DNA from: Haloferula sp.
Lineage (GTDB): Bacteria; Verrucomicrobiota; Verrucomicrobiia; Verrucomicrobiales; Akkermansiaceae
NCBI GenBank assembly: GCA_007126655.1
Contig: SLAV01000006.1
Coordinates: 1-42,178, forward strand
Direction of reading: 5' to 3'
DNA length: 42,178 bases
Below, one piece after another: positions 8,305-15,562 of this stretch. The notes beneath the pieces were generated by a model. That model was not told where the DNA came from and did not search any database. It was given only the letters and a program-made list of their open reading frames with translations. The stretch's first letter is position 1. Each line of letters begins with the position of its first letter. Position numbers and translations under genes: made by a program.

Positions 8305-8874
8305 TCATTTGACCACGTGCGCGCGGGGTTCGCGCCGGGCGATATCGGTCTCACCCGAACTGGTAACAAAAGGCCCACCCTCGAGCGGGGCCACATCGGT
8401 CGATGCCACGTCCGGCATTTCGCTCGGCCGTCCGGCCAGCGGGAAGTCCTTGCGCAGCGGGAAATACGGATATCCCTCCCACATCAGGATGCGCCTCAGG
8501 TCGGGGTGGCCGGCGAAGCGGATGCCCATCATGTCCCACACCTCGCGCTCGTGCCAGTCGGCCGCCTTCCAGATGTCGGTTGCGGTGGGGACTTCCTCGT
8601 CCTCCCCGATCCGGCACTTCACGCGGAGGTGGTGGGAATCGTTCACAGTGGCGAGTTCGTAAACCACCTCGAACCGCGGATCATCGCCGAAGTGGTCCAC
8701 ACTCGATACGTCCAGGAGCATGTCGTAGGCGAGATCGGTTTTGCATTGTTTCAGCAAGGCGTGCAGGCCGGTGGGTTTGACGGTCACGGTGATTTCGCCA
8801 CGGAATTCGCCGATGTCGAGCACGGCGTCGGGATGGGATTCCCTCAGGGTGGCGGCGTCTTTGGATGCGGACAT
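8305..8874 (-). CDS. nuoC: NADH-quinone oxidoreductase subunit C
   Basis: 189 residues matching the 30-kDa subunit of complex I. The family signature is clear toward the C-terminus: ADWHEREVWDMMGIRFAGHP followed by LRRILMWEGYPYFPLRKDFP. It forms part of the peripheral arm that carries electrons from NADH toward quinone, next to NuoB and NuoD. nuoB ends 42 bases upstream on the same strand. nuoD is not the next gene, as it would be in a full nuo operon; a rhomboid protease gene is there instead. Confidence 0.95.
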   Translation of the reverse strand: MSASKDAATLRESHPDAVLDIGEFRGEITVTVKPTGLHALLKQCKTDLAYDMLLDVSSVDHFGDDPRFEVVYELATVNDSHHLRVKCRIGEDEEVPTATDIWKAADWHEREVWDMMGIRFAGHPDLRRILMWEGYPYFPLRKDFPLAGRPSEMPDVASTDVAPLEGGPFVTSSGETDIARREPRAHVVK

Positions 8875-8916
8875 GGTTGTCGGGGAAATGGGTTGGCGGG
8901 CGGATGCCGCTCGGAG

Positions 8917-9462
8917 TCAGATCGCGTTTTCAAAGAACGCGCGTTTCTGGTCGGCCGTGGCCTTCTCGGTTTCGATCTTTTTCTGCACCTTGAGCAACCC
9001 GTCGATCAATGCCTCGGGACGCGGCGGGCAGCCGGAAACATAGACGTCCACCGGGATCAGGCGGTCGATCCCCTGCAACACCGCGTAGCTGCGGTACATC
9101 CCGCCGCTCGACGCGCACGCGCCCATGGCGATGCAGTATTTCGGCTCGGGCATCTGGTCCCAGATGCGCTTGACCGCAAGCGCCATCTTGTAGGTCACCG
9201 TGCCGGCCACGATCATCACATCGCTCTGCCGGGGCGAAAACCGCATCACCTCCATGCCGAAGCGCGATACGTCGAACCGGCTCGAAGCCGTTGCCATCAA
9301 CTCGATCGCACAGCACGCCAGGCCCATTGGCATCGGCCACAGCGAGTTTTTTCGCATCCAGTTCATCGCGGCATCGACGCGGGTGAAGACCACATTGCCC
9401 TCGACTCTCGAGTCATAGGCGGCGTGGATCGGCGATAAGGTGGAGGTGTTGGAATCGGCCAT
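8917..9462 (-). CDS. nuoB: NADH-quinone oxidoreductase subunit B
   Basis: 181 residues from the ATG at 9462 ([10 protein letters not shown]); upstream in-frame codons do not resemble NuoB. The ligands of the terminal 4Fe-4S cluster N2 are all present: the tandem Cys50-Cys51 in GLACCAIEL, Cys116 in GACASSGG and Cys145 in SGCPPRPE, at the same spacing as in E. coli NuoB. This subunit passes electrons to quinone. nuoA is expected immediately upstream, but about 330 bases without a gene and then an aminotransferase gene lie there, so the nuo genes of this genome are split. Confidence 0.96.
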   Translation of the reverse strand: MADSNTSTLSPIHAAYDSRVEGNVVFTRVDAAMNWMRKNSLWPMPMGLACCAIELMATASSRFDVSRFGMEVMRFSPRQSDVMIVAGTVTYKMALAVKRIWDQMPEPKYCIAMGACASSGGMYRSYAVLQGIDRLIPVDVYVSGCPPRPEALIDGLLKVQKKIETEKATADQKRAFFENAI

Positions 9463-9796
9463 GGCTTGCTGGAAAGGGATTGGTGTGATCTGTGGCGGAC
9501 GCAACAGATGGTGCTTCCGCGTGAACTTGGCCCCGACCCCGCCGACCCACAAGCGGGAATTTCCGCGGAAGAATCCCGCGTAAAATGCGGTTGGCTTGAA
9601 ATTCGACCGATCTTGCAACGATTGAGGAAAATTCGGGCCAACCATGGGGTGGAACAGTCATGCCCACGTGGTGTGCCCGGGTCTGGCAACTCCGGGCTTG
9701 CTTTCAGACTTGCTTCGCCCTCACGTCCGGGTCGTGGTTGCCCGCTGACAGCGGCTCATTTTTCAATCGGGCCGGGAGTCGGACGCTTCCAGGATT
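9463..9796. other. Gap without a recognised gene, upstream of nuoB
   Basis: I see no credible coding region in these 334 bases. Two imperfect hairpins can be drawn. GCCCGG/CCGGGC with an 11-base loop lies about 100 bases past the aminotransferase stop on the minus strand, and GCGGGA/TCCCGC around a CCGCGG core lies about 80-110 bases ahead of nuoB. The stretch must contain the nuoB promoter, but no good -35/-10 pair could be picked. Confidence 0.5.
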
Positions 9797-10861
9797 TCAG
9801 AGGACATCGTCCATGGCGCTGATGAGTTGTTGCATCGTTTCGGGAGTTTCGTTGCCCATGTTCGAGATGCGGAAGGTGAAGCCCTTGATTTTTCCGTAGC
9901 CGCCGTTGATGGCAAAGCGGTGCTGGGTTTTGAGGGCCTTGATGAAGGTGGGGAGGTCGAAACCATCCGGGTTTTTGAAGCAGTTGAGGGCGAACGAGCG
10001 GCGGCCTTCGGGGGCGAGGAGTTCGAAGCCGTGGCGGGCGCCCCATCCGCGGATCATGGCGTTGGTCTCGCGGTGGCGGTCGATGCGGTTTTGGAAGCCT
10101 TCGGCGGCGATGCCTTCGAGGATGTGGCGGAGGCCGTGGAGGAGCGGGATGCAGGGGGTGGAGGGGGTGTTGTTTTTTTGGTGGTTTTTGGAGAATTCGA
10201 GGAAATCGAAGTAGTAGCCGCGGTCGGGGGTGGCTTTGGCGCGTTCGAGGGCGGCCTCCGAGGTGGCGAAGAGTGCGAGGCCGGGGGGCAGGGCGAGGGC
10301 TTTCTGGACGCCGGCGAGCATCACGTCGATGCCGAGGCGGTCCATGTCGATGGGGACGGTGGAGAGGGAGGAGACGGTGTCGACAATGAACATGGTGTCG
10401 GGGAAGGATTTGACGACGGCGGCGACGCCTTCGAGGTCGTTGAGGACGCCGGTGGAGGTCTCGGAGTGGATGAAGGTGACGGTGTCGAAACCGCCTTCGG
10501 CGAGTTTGGCGCGGACGGCTTCCGGGTCGATGGCCCGGCCCCATTCGACCTGGACGGAGTCGGACTCGTAGCCGCATTTGCGGGCGACATCGAGCCATTT
10601 GTCGGAGAACGCGCCGCAGCAGAGGCAGAGGACTTTTTTGCGGACGAGGTTGCGCAGCGCGCCTTCCATGACGCCCCATGCGGACGAGGTGGAGAGGAAA
10701 ACGGGGCGGGTGGTGCCGAAGATTTCGCGCAGGCCGGGCTGGAGGGCGGCGTAGAGTTCCTCGAATTCGGCTCCGCGGTGGCCGATCATGGTCTTGGCCA
10801 TGGCGGCGAAGGTTTCGGGCGAGACGTGGACGGGACCTGGGCTGAAGAGTTTGGGATACAT
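9797..10861 (-). CDS. Class V PLP-dependent aminotransferase (alanine-glyoxylate/serine-pyruvate type)
   Basis: 354 residues of fold-type I aminotransferase. The start MYPKLFSPGPVHVSPE resembles the substrate-loop opening of alanine-glyoxylate and serine-pyruvate aminotransferases. PLP-site features are HSETSTG (131-137), VDTVSS with Asp161 that contacts the pyridine nitrogen, and AGVQKALALPPG with Lys187 as the likely Schiff-base lysine. It may act on alanine, serine or phosphoserine, as related enzymes serve in serine synthesis or breakdown; substrate cannot be settled by eye. It follows dapA by 46 bases on the same strand. Its family differs from the class I LL-diaminopimelate aminotransferase, so a lysine-pathway role is not implied. 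Confidence 0.88.
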   Translation of the reverse strand: MYPKLFSPGPVHVSPETFAAMAKTMIGHRGAEFEELYAALQPGLREIFGTTRPVFLSTSSAWGVMEGALRNLVRKKVLCLCCGAFSDKWLDVARKCGYESDSVQVEWGRAIDPEAVRAKLAEGGFDTVTFIHSETSTGVLNDLEGVAAVVKSFPDTMFIVDTVSSLSTVPIDMDRLGIDVMLAGVQKALALPPGLALFATSEAALERAKATPDRGYYFDFLEFSKNHQKNNTPSTPCIPLLHGLRHILEGIAAEGFQNRIDRHRETNAMIRGWGARHGFELLAPEGRRSFALNCFKNPDGFDLPTFIKALKTQHRFAINGGYGKIKGFTFRISNMGNETPETMQQLISAMDDVL

Positions 10862-10869
10862 CTGGTGGA

Positions 10870-10905
10870 GTTGAGATTTGAAATTAGAGATTTGAGATTT
10901 GAGAT
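10870..10905. repeat. Short degenerate tandem repeat (GAGATTT units)
   Basis: The dapA-aminotransferase spacer is built largely from imperfect copies of the 7-mer GAGATTT (gagatttga, agagatttga, gatttgagat). It is AT-rich against the GC-rich surroundings. A replication-slippage microrepeat is the simplest reading; any regulatory meaning is unproven. Confidence 0.6.
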
Positions 10906-10907
10906 CC

Positions 10908-11792
10908 TCAAGGGAGGAGGTTTTGTTGGTTGAGGGCGTCGGTGATGGCCTGGCGCACTTCCGCGCCGGGGGGGACGAGGGGGAGGCGGAATTCGTCGGT
11001 GCAGTGGCCGAGAAGGGCGGCGGCGGTTTTGACGGGGACGGGGTTGACGTCGAGCGTCATCAGGGCGCGGAAGAGCGGGTAGTGGAGTTTTTGAAGTTCG
11101 AGCGCTTCGTCGAACGAACCGTTGAGGCAGGCGCGGACGAGGCGGGCCATGACGTCGGGGACGATGTTGGAGGCGACGGAGACGAGGCCGTTGGCGCCGC
11201 AGGCGATGAAGGGTAGGGTGAGGGGGTCGTCGCCGCAGAGGATGCCGAAGTCGGCGGGGAGGGCCTGGACGAGTTGGTTGATGCGATCGACGGAGCCGCC
11301 GGCTTCCTTGATAGCGGTGATGTTTTCGCAATCGGCGGCGAGGCGGGCGGCGGTTTCGACGGCGATTTCGACGCCGGCGCGGCCGGGGACGCTGTAGAGC
11401 ATGACGGGCAGGCCGGTGGCTTCGGCGATGGTGCGGTAGTGTTGGTAGATGCCTTCCCGGGACGGTTTGTTGTAGTAGGGGCAGACCTGGAGGGTGGCGT
11501 CGGCTCCGGCTTTTTCGGCGGCCCGGGTGAGTTCGATGGCTTCGGCGGTGGCGTTGGCTCCGGTGCCGGCGATGACGAGGCAGCGTCCGGCGGCGGTTTC
11601 GACGGCGAGGCGGATGACCTCGATGTGTTCGTCCATGCTCAGGGTGGGGGACTCGCCAGTGGTGCCGACGGGGACGATTCCATCAACGCCGCCGGCGATC
11701 TGTCGTTCGATCAGGGATTTGAATGCATCGGCGTCGATGCGGCCGTCACGAAACGGGGTGATGAGTGCGGTGTGGGTGCCGGTGAAGCGCAT
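10908..11792 (-). CDS. dapA: 4-hydroxy-tetrahydrodipicolinate synthase
   Basis: 294 residues, collinear with E. coli DapA. The enzyme condenses pyruvate with aspartate semialdehyde, the first committed step to diaminopimelate and lysine. Visible active-site residues are Thr44-Thr45 in GTTGES, Tyr107 in CPYYNKP, Tyr133 and Arg138 in LYSVPGRAG, and the Schiff-base Lys162 in AIKEAGG. It is a cytoplasmic TIM-barrel enzyme. It is the first gene of a probable two-gene minus-strand operon with the aminotransferase. No typical ribosome-binding site is seen ahead of the ATG. Confidence 0.96.
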   Translation of the reverse strand: MRFTGTHTALITPFRDGRIDADAFKSLIERQIAGGVDGIVPVGTTGESPTLSMDEHIEVIRLAVETAAGRCLVIAGTGANATAEAIELTRAAEKAGADATLQVCPYYNKPSREGIYQHYRTIAEATGLPVMLYSVPGRAGVEIAVETAARLAADCENITAIKEAGGSVDRINQLVQALPADFGILCGDDPLTLPFIACGANGLVSVASNIVPDVMARLVRACLNGSFDEALELQKLHYPLFRALMTLDVNPVPVKTAAALLGHCTDEFRLPLVPPGAEVRQAITDALNQQNLLP

Positions 11793-12017
11793 GGGGCGGG
11801 AAGCATGAACGAATCGAGCGCGGCGTCAAAGCCGGATCGGCGGCGCGGATGTGAATCCAACGCCGTGGTCCGGAGCCCGAGGTTCCGGTTTGATCGGGTG
11901 CCGGCGAAGCGCGGCGTGCCGGAGATGCGTGCTTGCCGTAGGGTTGCCGCGGGTTATCCTTATGCTGTGAGCAGAAGCGAGAGACGACGGGCTTCCAAAG
12001 GGGGCAGGGGCAGCTGG

Positions 12018-13505
12018 ATGATCCGGCTGGCTGTTGCGGGCCTGGTGTTGTTGATTGGTGGCACGGTGGCGGGCTACGGATTGATCCGGAATTACCTGCA
12101 CAGCGACGGATTCCGCACGCTGCTGTCGAACCAGGTTTCCGAGGCATTGGAAGTGGAGGGGGCCTTTGGTCCGTTGAGTTGGGACGGACTGGCGGCACGG
12201 ACGCCGAAGTTCGAAGGGGTGGGAGACGGCCCGCTGCTTGCGATCCAGGCGAACGACGTGCGCACGGAGATCGGGCTCGGCGGACTGCGGGATGGTTATT
12301 GGCTGCTGCAGGGGTCCTCGGTGCGCCGGCTGGAGGTGGAGTATGACGCGCGGGCGGACGATGAGGCGGAATTCGAACCGGAGCTGGAGGTCTCGCCACC
12401 GTCGCCGCCGCCAGCCGAACCCGTTGAGGTCGAGCGGGAAAAGCGTGGTTGGCTGCCGAGCGAACTGCGCTACGACGCCGTGGACGTCACGGATTTCTCG
12501 GCACGGGTGGTGCTCGACGATGGCGAGCTGCATCTGAAAAACCACCGGGTGCGGCTGCGGGAGGTGCGCGGGGGCGACGCCCAGGATCTGGAAGCCCACG
12601 GAGGAACCATTACCACGCCTCTGGAATGGCTGCCCGAGCTGCGCCTGGAGGAGTTGGCGGGGCGTTACCGTGACGATTCGTTTTTTCTCACCGGTGCCAG
12701 ATTCGGGGTGTTCGAGCGCGGGGTGATCGACGCGGCCGGCGAGTGGGACGGCGAGTCGGGTGGATATGCGTTCCAGGGATCGGTTTCGGGCGTGCGTTGT
12801 TCGGATCTACTGGACGAGGACTGGTCGCGCCGCCTCAGCGGGCAGGTCGTGGCGGATTACGTGGTGCGCGACGACGGCGAGGGACCGCGGGCACACGGTA
12901 CCCTTGAGATTCGCGACGGGGTGCTCACCGCACTGCCGCTGCTTGATTCGCTGACGGCCTACGCCGACACCCGGCGATTCCGTGAGCTGACACTCCACGA
13001 CGCGAGCTGCCGCTGGGAATGGCATGACGGGCGGCTGGCTTTGCGCGACCTGCGGTTCGGCAGCGAGGGGCTGGCGAGGCTGGAGGGCGGGTTGACGATC
13101 GGGGAAAACGGCGAACTGGACGGCGCGTTCCGGCTCGGGCTGGCACCCGGCACATTGTCGAGGATCCCCGGTGCGGAGACGGTGGTGTTCCGTCAGGGCG
13201 AGGAAGGGTTGCTATGGGTGTCGTTCCGGGTGACGGGCGACCTCGAGAACCCGCGCGAGGATTTGACCAGCCGGCTGATTGCAGCGGCCGGCGAGCGGAT
13301 GTTCGAGGTGCTGCCCGAAACTGGCGAACGGGTGCTGCGCCATACCCGCACCCTGATCAGCGACCTGCCGCGGGATTCATTCGAGCAGGCGCGCCGGGTC
13401 ATCGACGACACGGCGGACACCGGGAGGCGGATCCTCAGGGAGGCGGGTGGTGTCATCGAGGGGTTGTTCGGCGGGGGGGAGCGGCGGGAGGATGCTTCGG
13501 ATTAA
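12018..13505 (+). CDS. AsmA-like single-pass membrane protein
   Basis: 495 residues from the ATG at 12018, chosen because AGGGG lies 7 bases ahead; an in-frame GTG at 11967 would add a basic N-terminal tail. The N-terminal hydrophobic segment (about 1-22) is followed by a long repetitive beta-strand domain with an acidic/proline spacer near residues 115-140. The later part (RDGVLTALPLLDSLTAYADT, then LRDLRFGSEGLARLEGGLTI) resembles the AsmA-like C-terminal region of envelope proteins involved in lipid transport or outer-membrane assembly. The last 80 residues are helical and charged. It is a stand-alone gene with an intrinsic terminator about 60 bases after the stop. Exact role unknown. Confidence 0.75.
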   Translation: MIRLAVAGLVLLIGGTVAGYGLIRNYLHSDGFRTLLSNQVSEALEVEGAFGPLSWDGLAARTPKFEGVGDGPLLAIQANDVRTEIGLGGLRDGYWLLQGSSVRRLEVEYDARADDEAEFEPELEVSPPSPPPAEPVEVEREKRGWLPSELRYDAVDVTDFSARVVLDDGELHLKNHRVRLREVRGGDAQDLEAHGGTITTPLEWLPELRLEELAGRYRDDSFFLTGARFGVFERGVIDAAGEWDGESGGYAFQGSVSGVRCSDLLDEDWSRRLSGQVVADYVVRDDGEGPRAHGTLEIRDGVLTALPLLDSLTAYADTRRFRELTLHDASCRWEWHDGRLALRDLRFGSEGLARLEGGLTIGENGELDGAFRLGLAPGTLSRIPGAETVVFRQGEEGLLWVSFRVTGDLENPREDLTSRLIAAAGERMFEVLPETGERVLRHTRTLISDLPRDSFEQARRVIDDTADTGRRILREAGGVIEGLFGGGERREDASD

Positions 13506-13566
13506 TCCACATGAAACGCACGCCCTTCATCGTTCCGTGAAAGCTTTGTCACACGCCGTCGTTTGC

Positions 13567-13590
13567 ATCCGGGGGAAAATCCCGGATTTT
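13567..13590 (+). terminator. Intrinsic terminator after the AsmA-like gene
   Basis: ATCCGGG (13567-13573) and CCCGGAT (13581-13587) form a 7-bp GC-rich stem with a 7-base loop, followed directly by further T residues (TTTT at 13587-13590). It separates the AsmA-like gene from the cassette promoter at 13612. Confidence 0.6.
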
Positions 13591-13611
13591 GGCCCCGCGA
13601 TGTCCATTGAT

Positions 13612-13627
13612 TGGCATGACACTTGCA
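13612..13627 (+). promoter_or_regulatory. Sigma-54-type (-24/-12) promoter of the complete cassette
   Basis: TGGCATGACACTTGCA matches the RpoN consensus TGGCAC-N5-TTGC closely. The invariant GG (13613-13614) and GC (13625-13626) are separated by exactly 10 bases. Transcription would start near 13638, leaving a leader of about 25 bases before the ATG at 13663. The site lies between a terminator and the first cassette gene, so it is well placed to drive the D-B-C-A-E operon. RpoN promoters need an activator ATPase, which is not encoded in this window. Confidence 0.7.
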
Positions 13628-13662
13628 GTCCAACGGACGCACCGCCGACCCATCGACGTTCC

Positions 13663-14328
13663 ATGAATCACCCATCCCGCCACCATTTCCGCGCCGCAGG
13701 TTTCACTCTGGTGGAATTGCTGGCGGTCATCGCGGTGGCCGGGATTCTGATTGCGGTGGGCGTCGGCATGCTTGGCGGCACTCCGGCCCAGGCCCGCAAG
13801 GCCGGGATCGATCTTCTGCAAAGCTCGATCGAGCAGGCGCGCACTCACGCGATCACCCGTCGCACCCACACCGTGCTGGCCATCGAGGAACCGGGCAACG
13901 ATTCAAGCGGCGGCACGCGCGGCCAGCGCATCGGACTTTTTGAAGTGAACGGGTGGCCGGAAGACGACGTGACGGCGATCAGCGCGCTGGATGTGAGCCA
14001 GGTCGGGCGCTGGCGCTCGTTCGAACCCGGGGTGATCCTGATTGGTGGCGAAGGACCGGCGGGTCTCGCCAACCCGTTGGATGCGCCGCCCATCCGGTTG
14101 TCACTGGCGGGCGGTGGTTTCACGCGCGAAATCGAGGCGAGGGTGCTTGTGTTCCACCCGCGCGGCGGCATCAGGCTGCCGGTGGGTTCCGAGCCGGTGA
14201 CGCTGCGCCTCGCCGAAGGCAGGTTCCACGAGGGTGGGGCGGTGCCTGTGAGGCGGGACGGGCAGATCGCGGAAAGCACGCTGCGGGTGGGCCGCATCAT
14301 AGCAAGACCCTATCGAAACGACGGATGA
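13663..14328 (+). CDS. Verru_Chthon cassette protein D (GspH-like pseudopilin), copy 2
   Basis: 221 residues. The leader MNHPSRHHFRAAG precedes the prepilin motif FTLVELLAVIAVAGILIAVG, with Gly at -1 and Glu at +5. The sequence after the helix (LLQSSIEQARTHAITRRTHT) has the GspH-type pattern, and a beta-rich domain follows. It opens the five-gene cassette under the sigma-54-type promoter. Its last codons overlap the start of B (ATGA at 14325-14328), which indicates translational coupling. In an assembled pseudopilus it would be a minor subunit, by analogy with GspH. No clear ribosome-binding site precedes the ATG. Confidence 0.88.
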   Translation: MNHPSRHHFRAAGFTLVELLAVIAVAGILIAVGVGMLGGTPAQARKAGIDLLQSSIEQARTHAITRRTHTVLAIEEPGNDSSGGTRGQRIGLFEVNGWPEDDVTAISALDVSQVGRWRSFEPGVILIGGEGPAGLANPLDAPPIRLSLAGGGFTREIEARVLVFHPRGGIRLPVGSEPVTLRLAEGRFHEGGAVPVRRDGQIAESTLRVGRIIARPYRNDG

Positions 14329-14834
14329 GAACCAGAGCAGGCATGCGGAAATGGCGGGGAGTGACCTTGATGGAATCCGTCATCAGCATTGGTGTGCTCG
14401 CGGTGACGGTGCCGCTGATTCTCGCGGCGATCGGCGAATCCGGGCGTACCGGCGAGGCCTCCGGCGCCGAGACCCGCGCGCCATGGATCGCGGCGGCCTG
14501 TTTCGACGAATTGAGGGCGGCCTCGCACGGGCGGTCTGCGTATTTCAGCGCGGATGAAGACGGGCGGGTGAGTCCGCCGGAGGGTGGGTTGTGGGCGCTG
14601 GGGTTCACGCGCGGTGGCGCGATGGTTGGGACGGTTTCCCCCGATCAATACGCGTCCGGCACCCGAGAATCGGATGGCCGGGAGATCCGTTTCATTGCGA
14701 GGGTGCATCCCGCGCCCCCGGTCGCCGGCGAGGCGGCAGCCTCCGTGCCGGCGATGCGCGTGACGGTCGAATACCCGGCGGGCGCCCCCGAGGAGCGCCG
14801 CAGAACCCTGGATTTCCACGCCCACATCCGATGA
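14325..14834 (+). CDS. Verru_Chthon cassette protein B (GspI-like pseudopilin), copy 2
   Basis: 169 residues starting on the ATGA overlap with D. The leader MRTRAGMRKWRG ends in Gly, followed by VTLMESVISIGVLAVTVPLI with Val at +1 and Glu at +5. The LMESVISIGV signature is that of protein B and GspI. A short exported domain follows, with YFSADEDGR and RVTVEYPAGAPEERRR near the end, so this copy is much smaller than B of the first set (241 residues). It overlaps the next gene by another ATGA (14831-14834). Confidence 0.85.
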   Translation: MRTRAGMRKWRGVTLMESVISIGVLAVTVPLILAAIGESGRTGEASGAETRAPWIAAACFDELRAASHGRSAYFSADEDGRVSPPEGGLWALGFTRGGAMVGTVSPDQYASGTRESDGREIRFIARVHPAPPVAGEAAASVPAMRVTVEYPAGAPEERRRTLDFHAHIR

Positions 14835-15562
14835 CCACCCGCATGAGACATTCCCGGCGATCCGGTTTCACGCTGGTGGAAATGGTTGTCTCCATGGCGG
14901 TGGCCACAATCGTGCTGCTTGCCGCGGCGGTTTTCCTGGGCAGCACGGGTCAGAGTTATGACCGCGTCGGCGGCAGTGTGGCGGCCGAGCGCGAGGCGCG
15001 CGCGGTGGTGGGCCAGTTGCGGCTGGACATGGAATCCGCCCTGCATCACCCGGACGCCCCATTTTCCCACAGTGGCGGGGTGCTGGCGTTTCTCTCGCTC
15101 CAGCCGGCCGGCGCGCAGACGGACGAGGGACGGATCGGCGACCTGTGCGCGGTGAACTACCGGCTGGCGGACCTGCCGGCCGGAAGCCGGGTGACGCGCG
15201 CGCTGACCCGGGGATTCCGCGAAAGCGCGGAGACGTTCGATGCGCTCGGCTCCGGCTCAGTTTCGGGGTTGTTCGACCCGCGGGATCCTCTGGACGAGCC
15301 GGTGGCCTTCGGCGTGCTCTCATTCGATGCCAACCCGGTGAGCCGCGACGGTTCCGGCGAATGGCGCGCGTGGTCGCCCGCGGCGTCCGACGCGCCGGAA
15401 GCGGTGGAGCTGCGGCTGGTGCTGGCGCGCCGCGAGGCGCTCGGCCGTCTGCGCACATCCGCCGACTGGGACGCCGCCGCGAGCCGTGCCGCCAACGCCG
15501 AAAACGAGCGCGACCTGGAAGTTTACGAAACCCGCATCCGCTTCGGCCACGAAGACGGGTGA
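14831..15562 (+). CDS. Verru_Chthon cassette protein C (GspJ-like pseudopilin), copy 2
   Basis: 243 residues starting on the ATGA overlap with B. The leader MTTRMRHSRRSG is followed by FTLVEMVVSMAVATIVLLAA, with Gly at -1 and Glu at +5. After the helix, REARAVVGQLRLDMESALHH resembles the GspJ/protein C helix-to-domain region. The stop overlaps the A start by one base (TGATG at 15560-15564). Family knowledge suggests a minor pseudopilin; the continuous overlaps suggest matched production with D, B and A. Confidence 0.86.
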   Translation: MTTRMRHSRRSGFTLVEMVVSMAVATIVLLAAAVFLGSTGQSYDRVGGSVAAEREARAVVGQLRLDMESALHHPDAPFSHSGGVLAFLSLQPAGAQTDEGRIGDLCAVNYRLADLPAGSRVTRALTRGFRESAETFDALGSGSVSGLFDPRDPLDEPVAFGVLSFDANPVSRDGSGEWRAWSPAASDAPEAVELRLVLARREALGRLRTSADWDAAASRAANAENERDLEVYETRIRFGHEDG

